From Nitrospirota bacterium (GTDB lineage Bacteria; Nitrospirota; Thermodesulfovibrionia; Thermodesulfovibrionales; Magnetobacteriaceae), in the NCBI GenBank assembly GCA_015232165.1, contig JADGAE010000073.1, positions 1 through 8,414 on the forward strand: a DNA stretch of 8,414 nucleotides, in the 5' to 3' direction. A model generated the notes under the pieces. It was not told the origin of the DNA and searched no databases. It was given only the letters and a program-made list of their open reading frames with translations. Below, piece by piece: positions 1 to 5,216 of the stretch. The number at the start of each line of letters is the position of its first letter. Position 1 is the stretch's first letter. The position numbers and the translations under genes are program-made.

Positions 1-222
1 CGAGCCGCAATCTTGTCGCAGCAGGTCGCACCTGCCCCGGGCACGAAGAAGTCCCTTTGACCCCATTAAAGTGCCGTGAATTTTGTAGTTAATCCAATCG
101 AAATTTGCTATAAAGAAAACCTTATACCTTACATCCTGTAAATCCTTTAATCTGCCCTGCGACCGTAGGAAGCAAAGTGATCAATCCCTGGTTCAGACAA
201 TCTCTTAATCCCCAGATTTTAC

Positions 223-240
223 TATAATGTGACATTGTCA
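223..240 (+). promoter_or_regulatory. Consensus -10 box next to a small palindrome
   Basis: A perfect TATAAT lies at 223-228. One base after it begins the exact odd-centred palindrome TGACA-T-TGTCA (230-240), which would cover the expected transcription start. No good -35 box is found 16-18 bases upstream, so any promoter here would be weak or activator-dependent. The palindrome may be an operator; this is inference from position and symmetry only. Confidence 0.25.
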
Positions 241-287
241 TGTTACGCAGGGAAATATTTACAGCAAGAAAATTTTTATTCTTGCAT

Positions 288-317
288 TTGATTATTTTTG
301 CATTTAAGTGATATACT
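288..317 (+). promoter_or_regulatory. Extended -10 promoter for the HAMP-like protein gene
   Basis: The -35 candidate is TTGATT (288-293). After an 18-base spacer comes TATACT (312-317), preceded by TGA at 309-311, which completes an extended -10 motif (TGnTATACT). Only five bases separate this -10 from the ATG at 323, so transcription would begin on or within a base of the start codon and give a leaderless mRNA. This agrees with the absence of any Shine-Dalgarno sequence in front of that ATG. Confidence 0.4.
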
Positions 318-322
318 TAAAC

Positions 323-910
323 ATGGAGAAAGACAGAAGCAATGTAAGCAATAGTAGCGAAGTCGGTGGCGAAGGCTCAGGCAGCAGGGCAACTCTTTCG
401 GAAAAGCACAACCTGATCGTTGCGCTGATAATCCTGATAACGGTGTTGGTGGTTATAACGGTGGCCATACTGGCACATCGGCCTGTTATTCACAACGAAG
501 GCGTTAATATCACGCAGCATAGTTTACTTGCCTTTATCGTTGTGTTTCTGTGCTATGGGATTGCGGCGGTGTTGTTGGTGATGTTCTTTGCATATCGGAT
601 TCTAAGCCCGTTTGGCAGGCTGCTTAAGGACATGGAGGTGATATTGTCGGGCGATATGACCAGACGGTTGTTTTTAAGAGACAGGGATGTCTATCTAATC
701 AAGTGCTTTGTAAAGAATGTCAATACACTCCTGGACAACGTTGAAAAGATGCACATATCCCGCAGCGAATTGATTGATGATATAGACTCCGAGGGACGAG
801 CAGTGATGTCTTTGCTTGAAAACGACAACAACATGGACGATAAGACAAAAGAGGCTGTCCTGTCTTATCACGAAAAGGTCAAGTCAATCGTTAAGAGTAA
901 ATCCGCCTAA
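323..910 (+). CDS. Small two-helix membrane protein with a HAMP-like domain and no output domain
   Basis: The function is unknown. The 195-residue product starts with a polar, Ser/Gly-rich cytoplasmic tail. Two hydrophobic helices follow (about residues 31-51 and 68-92), joined by a short periplasmic loop of about 16 residues. Residues 93-142 resemble a HAMP signalling domain: a proline just after the membrane (P96), a hydrophobic heptad pattern, the G110-D111 turn before a connector with Arg-Arg, and a second amphipathic helix. The usual DExG motif is replaced by a Val/Tyr-rich stretch. The last 50 residues are charged, helical and contain no kinase, cyclase or methyl-accepting hairpin. ATG 323 is preferred to the in-frame GTG at 308 because an extended -10 box overlaps the upstream codons and neither start has a ribosome site. 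It may relay or modulate signals by pairing with another HAMP protein; that is inference. The gene converges on the cyclic-di-GMP gene with a 36-base gap and no clear terminator. Confidence 0.75.
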   Translation: MEKDRSNVSNSSEVGGEGSGSRATLSEKHNLIVALIILITVLVVITVAILAHRPVIHNEGVNITQHSLLAFIVVFLCYGIAAVLLVMFFAYRILSPFGRLLKDMEVILSGDMTRRLFLRDRDVYLIKCFVKNVNTLLDNVEKMHISRSELIDDIDSEGRAVMSLLENDNNMDDKTKEAVLSYHEKVKSIVKSKSA

Positions 911-946
911 AAATAATCATAGCAAGTGTCGTTTCATAACAACCCC

Positions 947-2737
947 TTAAGTTATTTTCCTGCCCTGTAAGAATTCGGTAAATTTTTCCGGTACCAACGG
1001 CTTGCTGAAGAGATATCCCTGTGCCTCATCGCAATTGAGCTTGCGCAGGAACTCCAGTTGTTCGGAGGTCTCAACGCCCTCGGCGGTGACCTTTAACTTG
1101 AGGCTGTGTGCCATTGCAATTATGGCAGTGGCAATGGCGGCGTCATCGGGGTCCGTGGTAATATCGCTGACGAAGGACTTGTCGATCTTTAGTCTGTCTA
1201 TGGGGAAGCGTTTCAGATAGCTTAGTGAGGAGTAACCCATACCGAAATCGTCTATGGCGATGTGTATCCCCATGTTCTTGATATCGCGCAGGACCTTTAT
1301 TGCTGAGTTGGCATCTTCCATGACCACGCTTTCGGTGAGTTCGAGTTCAAGCAGCTCGGGATTATAGCCGGTTTCCTTTAAGATTGCCTCAATTGACTTA
1401 ATCAGGTCATGTGATTTAAACTGTCGTGCGGATAGATTTACGGCCATTATAAGGGGCACGGAGGCCATACCCTGCCACTGCATGCCGACGGCACATGCCT
1501 GTCGAAGCACCCACTCGCCAATGGGTATGATAAGTCCCGTTTCCTCGGCCACCGGGATAAACTCCACCGGTGAAACAAAGCCGTACTGCGGTGTGTGCCA
1601 CCTGATGAGTGTTTCCATCCCTGCGATCTTGTCGTCCGAGAGTTCAAACTTGGGTTGAAAATTCAGTGTAAACTCGTTTCGTTGCAGTGCCTTTCTGAGA
1701 CTGCTTTCGAGTTTCATCCTGCGCATTGCCTTTATATTCATGTCGGAGTTGTAGAACTTGTAGTTGTTGCGACCCGTGTCTTTTGCCTGATACATTGCGA
1801 CGTCGGAGTTTTTCAGCAGGGTGTCGATATCGTCACCGTCGGCTGGGTAGACGCTGATGCCGATGCTGACGCCCACCACGCACTCGTGGTTGTCAAGCTG
1901 AAAGGGCTTGGTAAAGACTTCAAGTATCTTGTCTGCGACAATGGCGGCATCACTGGTCTTGTTTAACTCGGACAGGATAATCACAAACTCATCTCCGCCT
2001 ATGTGTGCCACCGTGTCGGAGTCTCGTACACAGACAGGTAGTTGTTTGGCAGCCTTTTGCAGTAGCAAGTCGCCCATGTCATGCCCAAGGGTATCGTTTA
2101 CATATTTAAAGCCATCGAGGTCTAAAAACAACAGCGCAAACATCCGGTTGTATCGCCTTGCCTGTCCCAACATATGACTCAACCGATCGTAAAAGAGTGT
2201 CCGATTGGGTAAGTCCGTCAGTGCGTCAAAGTGTGTGAGATACTCCAGCCGCCGTTCGGCAAGTCTGTGAGCCGTAACATCGATCCCCGAGGCAAGGAGA
2301 TAGGAAACCCCACTCTCGTTGTCTATTATTACGTTGTAAGTCCATGATATAAGCCGCCGGCTGCCGTTTTTGGAAATCCAGTAATTTTCCAGCTTCAGAC
2401 CGCCCTCATCTGGAGGTTGTGATGAGGCATGGCTATTACAGGACAGACTATCGAAAAAATCCTTAATCTCTTTCGCGTCTGCCTCCCTCCACAATATCTC
2501 CCACACGGGTTTGCCCCTTAGCTCGTCATATACATATCCGGACAAGTTCTCACAAGACCGGTTAAAGCACACGATACAGCCATCCCTGTCAATGACAAGC
2601 ACCAGCGCCCCAACCGTATCAAGCACCGACATCAATACGTTGTTGTGCTCAAACAGCCGCACCCGTAACGCCATCAAACCATCATCAGTGATGACTTCAT
2701 CGTTAAACACCCGATACTGCTTAAGGCCCATCACCAA
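947..2737 (-). CDS. PAS-GGDEF-EAL cyclic-di-GMP cyclase/phosphodiesterase
   Basis: A 596-residue soluble protein predicted to make and/or hydrolyse cyclic-di-GMP in the cytoplasm; no membrane helix is present. The PAS sensor spans about 35-155. The GGDEF domain (about 168-332) has an intact GGDEF (247-251) and an RxxD inhibitory site (R238/D241) exactly five residues before it, so product feedback is expected. The EAL domain (about 343-590) has ETL instead of EAL, keeping the catalytic Glu (E375). It also retains N434 in NLSARQF, E468 in ELTES, the IDDFGMGYSS loop (D496, D497), K517 in the KIDK segment, E553 in AEGVET and the QGYLFSKP motif. Both activities therefore look possible, and the PAS domain may select between them; cofactor and ligand are not evident. 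Residues are numbered from the TTG at 2737, which has AAGG seven bases upstream. The GTG at 2734 or ATG at 2731 could be the true start and would remove only one or two residues. Confidence 0.93.
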   Translation of the reverse strand: MVMGLKQYRVFNDEVITDDGLMALRVRLFEHNNVLMSVLDTVGALVLVIDRDGCIVCFNRSCENLSGYVYDELRGKPVWEILWREADAKEIKDFFDSLSCNSHASSQPPDEGGLKLENYWISKNGSRRLISWTYNVIIDNESGVSYLLASGIDVTAHRLAERRLEYLTHFDALTDLPNRTLFYDRLSHMLGQARRYNRMFALLFLDLDGFKYVNDTLGHDMGDLLLQKAAKQLPVCVRDSDTVAHIGGDEFVIILSELNKTSDAAIVADKILEVFTKPFQLDNHECVVGVSIGISVYPADGDDIDTLLKNSDVAMYQAKDTGRNNYKFYNSDMNIKAMRRMKLESSLRKALQRNEFTLNFQPKFELSDDKIAGMETLIRWHTPQYGFVSPVEFIPVAEETGLIIPIGEWVLRQACAVGMQWQGMASVPLIMAVNLSARQFKSHDLIKSIEAILKETGYNPELLELELTESVVMEDANSAIKVLRDIKNMGIHIAIDDFGMGYSSLSYLKRFPIDRLKIDKSFVSDITTDPDDAAIATAIIAMAHSLKLKVTAEGVETSEQLEFLRKLNCDEAQGYLFSKPLVPEKFTEFLQGRKIT

Positions 2738-2744
2738 TCTGTTG

Positions 2745-2768
2745 CCTTGACGACTCTGTGGTCGTTAA
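2745..2768 (-). promoter_or_regulatory. Ribosome site and leader hairpin of the PAS-GGDEF-EAL gene
   Basis: On the minus strand AAGG (2748-2745) is seven bases before TTG 2737, ten before GTG 2734 and thirteen before ATG 2731, which favours the non-ATG starts. Immediately upstream, an inverted repeat at 2747-2768 (core ACGAC/GTCGT with a six-base loop, extendable to eight pairs with one G-U) overlaps the first two bases of this ribosome site. If it folds in the mRNA it could dampen translation. This is inferred from pairing only. Confidence 0.3.
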
Positions 2769-2951
2769 TAATCATCCAATGTTATTTTAACAGAAAAGGG
2801 ACTGTTTATAATAGTGTTGATAAAAATAATTTTTTCGCCTTTTTTCGAATTGACCTCTGAATAATGCAATTTGAGGCATAGATTAAACCGGTCGGAAAAT
2901 TGTACAATGAACCATGTTTGATTTTATGACTAAATTTAGGAAGATATAAAG
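2769..2951. promoter_or_regulatory. Divergent promoter region between the cyclic-di-GMP gene and the exported-protein gene
   Basis: This AT-rich stretch must hold promoters for both directions, but no complete pair of boxes stands out. On the plus strand there is a perfect TATAAT (2807-2812), immediately preceded by the inverted repeat AACAG-N8-CTGTT (2789-2806). A TACAAT (2903-2908) lies 57 bases before the ATG of the exported protein; neither has a good -35. A small palindrome, TGTTA-TTT-TAACA, lies at 2780-2792. Two T6 tracts (within 2829-2846) flank CGCC. Assignment of any of these is tentative. Confidence 0.25.
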
Positions 2952-2958
2952 AAGGAGG
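2952..2958 (+). promoter_or_regulatory. Strong ribosome binding site
   Basis: AAGGAGG lies seven bases before ATG 2966 and fixes the start of the exported-protein gene. It is the best-placed Shine-Dalgarno sequence among the plus-strand genes here and suggests efficient translation. Confidence 0.8.
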
Positions 2959-2965
2959 ATTCTCA

Positions 2966-3997
2966 ATGAGTTTTAGGGTATGTCAGAGGGTTATGGTTGC
3001 CATATTTACGTTGTTGGTAATGTTGTGTTTTGTGCGCGTTAGTCAATCATTTGCACAGTGCCAGGTGGTTATAAAAAAGAACGTCAAAGTGCCCTGGACG
3101 GTGTATAAAAAAGGCGAGACACGTAACTCCGGTTGGTTCATGTTTACCGACACCCCGCGCAGCAACGGAAGGCTTATCATCCAATATTCCGAAAACTCAG
3201 GCCAGGAAATCAACCTCTTTGGCGAATATGGCAAGAATTGGGTGAAGATTACAAATACCGTTGATAAAGAGAGCTGGGAGGCAGATGCCGATAATTGTCG
3301 AGGAAATACCCTCATAGGTCATATAATCAGAGACGGACGCGTGGAATTCGACTTCGCCATGACAACAACTCCGGATACGTCTGTTGTACCCTTGCCGCTT
3401 GATGTCCCCTTCCCACAGGTAAAGGACCTCCCGATTAAGGAGCTTCCGGTTACCGGCACGGTTGAAAACGGACGGTATCACGATTCCAGGACAGTGGTCA
3501 ACTACTCCGAGTCTCCAAGGCCATGTAAAGGCAGACCGGATGAGAAGTGCTACCTGTTTGGTCAGTACGCCGTGTACGTTGAACCCGATGGCGGTGGAAA
3601 CGAAGTCATCAAGGTATATAACAATCTAAACCCCGTTATCCCACACCACGTGTTCAGAGACGCAGGCAGTTTCTATGGGATGTCAAGAGACAAACTGTTT
3701 CTCAGGAGCAAGACTACTGATGATATGTATATCCTTGAGGTCTTTGATGCCCACAGCAAGCGCTCAATCCATAAAGTTGCAGCTTCGGAGCCAATAGGTA
3801 TCGTAAGTCGGGATTATGTTGCATATTACACGGAAAAAGAACGAGTTGATAACATAACCGTATGTCCGAACAAGAGAGAGGCCTTTGAGGCAAAGAAGGA
3901 CGGCCTCAACGTCGTCAAGGAGATAGAGGTCAAATTCAACATGGTTGACATGTCTGTTACTCCAACGGGGGTATTCAGGTGTGCAGGCAGGTACTAG
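2966..3997 (+). CDS. Exported cysteine-containing protein of unknown function
   Basis: I do not recognise a family. The 343-residue product has a typical Sec signal peptide: basic start, hydrophobic core at about 9-25 and a likely signal-peptidase I cleavage after A30 (SFA-Q). It is not a lipoprotein, because Gln rather than Gly/Ala/Ser precedes C32. The predicted mature protein has six cysteines (C32, C111, C187, C195, C300, C339), enough for three disulfides, and no membrane helix. It alternates short hydrophobic strands with polar turns, suggesting a beta-rich fold. Two segments resemble each other: GRLIIQYSEN (68-77) followed by LFGEY (84-88), and SRTVVNYSES (174-183) followed by LFGQY (197-201). 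The second has an insertion carrying C187 and C195. A duplicated domain is likely. No catalytic motif and no CxxCH heme site is seen. It ends ten bases before pseB and probably shares its transcript; whether it has a surface-glycan role is unknown. Confidence 0.8.
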   Translation: MSFRVCQRVMVAIFTLLVMLCFVRVSQSFAQCQVVIKKNVKVPWTVYKKGETRNSGWFMFTDTPRSNGRLIIQYSENSGQEINLFGEYGKNWVKITNTVDKESWEADADNCRGNTLIGHIIRDGRVEFDFAMTTTPDTSVVPLPLDVPFPQVKDLPIKELPVTGTVENGRYHDSRTVVNYSESPRPCKGRPDEKCYLFGQYAVYVEPDGGGNEVIKVYNNLNPVIPHHVFRDAGSFYGMSRDKLFLRSKTTDDMYILEVFDAHSKRSIHKVAASEPIGIVSRDYVAYYTEKERVDNITVCPNKREAFEAKKDGLNVVKEIEVKFNMVDMSVTPTGVFRCAGRY

Positions 3998-4007
3998 AGA
4001 GTCACAA

Positions 4008-5015
4008 ATGTTAAACGACAAGACAATTCTCATTACGGGAGGTACGGGGTTCTTTGGCAAGAGGTATACCCGATACATATTTGAGAATTTTAAGGTAAAG
4101 AAACTCATCATCTTTAGCAGGGATGAGCACAAACAGCACGAGATGTCTTTTGTCTATCCGCGGCATAAGTATCCGATTCGGTACTTCATCGGAGATATCA
4201 GAGACAGAGAGCGGTTGTACCGTGCCTTTAGCGGCGTGGATTACGTGATCCACGCCGCAGCTCTAAAGCACGTGCTGGCCGCCGAGTACAACCCGTTTGA
4301 GGTTGTTAAGACCAACATAATCGGCGCTCAGAACATTGTCGAGGCAGCCATAGACAATGGGGTCAGGAAGGTCATAGCCCTATCCACGGACAAGGCCGTA
4401 AGTCCGGTAAACCTGTATGGTGCTACAAAGCTGGCGATGGAGAAGATATTTGTCTCCGCAAGCGCTTACGTTGGGGCAAAGGATACCAGGTTTGCGGTTG
4501 TCCGATACGGTAACGTTGTGGCCAGCCGGGGCAGTGTGATCCCCCTGTTCTTGAAATTAATCAGGGAGGGGGCAACCGAACTTCCCGTTACGGACATGCG
4601 AATGACCAGGTTCTGGATAACCATAGAGGAGTCCGTGGAGCTGGTCAACACTGCCTTGTTTGAGTCTGTCGGAGGAGAGGTCTTTGTCCCCAAGATACCA
4701 AGTATGAAGATAACCGACCTTGTAGAGGCCATAGCTCCAAATTGCGATATAAACATTGTCGGTTGTCGCCCCGGAGAGAAGATACATGAGACCCTCATAG
4801 CAAGTGATGAGGCTGGTACTACCATTGAGTATGAACACAACGGCAAGGTCATGTACGTAATCCTGTCTGAGCTGCATCTTGATGCAAAGGACATCAACAG
4901 GTATAAAAACTGTAGAAAACTGCCTGACAACTATATCTACAGGAGCGATAAGAACGATTGTTGGTTAACCGTCCAACAGATGACGGAGTGTCTGAAGCGC
5001 TTACAGCCAGGCTGA
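4008..5015 (+). CDS. pseB: UDP-N-acetylglucosamine 4,6-dehydratase (inverting), PseB
   Basis: PseB catalyses the first step of CMP-pseudaminic acid synthesis: NADP-dependent 4,6-dehydration with C5 inversion of UDP-GlcNAc in the cytoplasm. The 335-residue length is normal for this soluble family. The Rossmann cofactor loop GGTGFFGK is at 11-18 and AALKHV at 84-89. The catalytic set is STDKA (D128, K129) plus the YxxxK pair in NLYGATK (Y137, K141). RYGNV (166-170), the RFW stretch near 201-203 and RPGEK (254-258) also fit. A Tyr at 137, where FnlA/CapE-type enzymes carry Met, and the absence of membrane helices (unlike FlaA1/PglF/WbpM long forms) support PseB. ATG 4008 is chosen because the family's N-terminus begins there; a TTG further upstream would lie inside the preceding gene. 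AGAGAG overlapping that gene's stop codon, six bases before the ATG, suggests coupled translation. The partner aminotransferase pseC does not follow; the next gene is convergent. Confidence 0.9.
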   Translation: MLNDKTILITGGTGFFGKRYTRYIFENFKVKKLIIFSRDEHKQHEMSFVYPRHKYPIRYFIGDIRDRERLYRAFSGVDYVIHAAALKHVLAAEYNPFEVVKTNIIGAQNIVEAAIDNGVRKVIALSTDKAVSPVNLYGATKLAMEKIFVSASAYVGAKDTRFAVVRYGNVVASRGSVIPLFLKLIREGATELPVTDMRMTRFWITIEESVELVNTALFESVGGEVFVPKIPSMKITDLVEAIAPNCDINIVGCRPGEKIHETLIASDEAGTTIEYEHNGKVMYVILSELHLDAKDINRYKNCRKLPDNYIYRSDKNDCWLTVQQMTECLKRLQPG

Positions 5016-5115
5016 TGTGAATACACCGTGCCTGTAGGGTACCTTATTTAGGTTTCGCGGTAGCTATCACTGCATGAACATGAAGGTTTAATATATTCTC
5101 ACCGGTTTTTTTACC

Positions 5116-5131
5116 AACTCATGTTACGCAC
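5116..5131 (+). repeat. Short repeat AACTCATGTTACGCAC, copy 2
   Basis: This 16-base sequence matches 13 of 16 positions in a second copy at 5191-5206, 75 bases downstream, and its core TCATGTTACGCA recurs exactly at 238-249. Both spacer copies follow a T-tract. A 12-base match alone could arise by chance in a window of this size; the pairing with neighbouring repeated words makes chance less likely for the two spacer copies. Confidence 0.35.
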
Positions 5132-5190
5132 GGAGTAATTGTAGCTCTCTGAAGCCTGCCTGTAAGGCATGAAGGTAGAGATTGTTTTTT

Positions 5191-5206
5191 AACTCACCTT
5201 ATGCAC
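5191..5206 (+). repeat. Short repeat, diverged copy 3
   Basis: AACTCACCTTATGCAC differs from the copy at 5116-5131 at three positions. It ends eleven bases before the stop codon of the minus-strand chemoreceptor gene and follows a T6 tract, as copy 2 follows a T7 tract. It may be a remnant of a small mobile repeat or of a local duplication. Confidence 0.3.
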
Positions 5207-5216
5207 AATGTACCGT

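Larger units (their letters stand above)
1..322. other. Left-edge region without a complete gene
   Basis: No complete gene is visible. The first 92 bases are GC-richer than what follows and are open on the plus strand in the frame that stops at TAA 90-92. Another plus frame stops at TGA 58-60. Either could be the 3' tail of a gene entering from the left, but neither tail resembles a family I know, and the minus strand is also open there. A perfect 6-bp inverted repeat (GCAGGT/ACCTGC) lies at 21-35 without a following T-run, so it is not a convincing terminator. From about 95 the DNA becomes AT-rich. It holds two promoter-like sites (listed separately) and a 7-bp hairpin, GCAAGAA/TTCTTGC, at 264-285. 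Confidence 0.4.
5016..5216. other. Convergent spacer with degenerate short repeats
   Basis: This spacer separates the 3' ends of pseB and the chemoreceptor gene. No strong intrinsic terminator is visible: the hairpin TGCCT-GTA-AGGCA (5157-5169) is followed by a T6 run only after about 15 bases. Several short sequences occur twice in the same order: GCCTGTAGGG then CATGAAGGT in the left half, and GCCTGTAAGG then CATGAAGGT in the right half. Each is followed by a T-tract and a copy of the AACTCA...GCAC repeat. This suggests an old, diverged tandem duplication. Confidence 0.35.

Noticed and set aside
3..92. Possible 3' end of a gene entering from the left, ending TAA 90-92
   Set aside because: About 29 residues cannot be assigned to a family, another frame is open to 60 and the minus strand is open too, so the coding strand cannot be decided. 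Mentioned only in the left-edge entry.
183..193. AATCCCTGGTT also found inverted at 8205-8215
   Set aside because: An 11-base match is expected several times by chance in a window of this length, and the flanks do not extend it.
1595..1966. A 123-codon plus-strand frame inside the PAS-GGDEF-EAL gene
   Set aside because: It is the complement of conserved GGDEF/EAL coding sequence and encodes no known domain; treated as a shadow.
3053..3067. Lipoprotein signal at SFAQC in the exported protein
   Set aside because: The residue before Cys is Gln, which does not fit a lipobox; signal-peptidase I cleavage after Ala30 fits better.
4466..4930. A 154-codon open frame antisense to pseB
   Set aside because: It lies wholly inside a well-supported gene, its product is low in recognisable motifs and Ser/Thr-rich as expected of a reverse-strand shadow, and no ribosome site precedes it.
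4008..5015. FnlA/CapE (C5-epimerase/4,6-dehydratase) or a retaining FlaA1/PglF-type enzyme instead of PseB
   Set aside because: FnlA/CapE enzymes carry Met where this protein has the catalytic Tyr of YxxxK, and the FlaA1/PglF long forms have membrane helices absent here.
5157..5169. Hairpin TGCCT-GTA-AGGCA as terminator for pseB
   Set aside because: The stem has only five pairs and the T-run begins about fifteen bases later, so it lacks the form of an intrinsic terminator.
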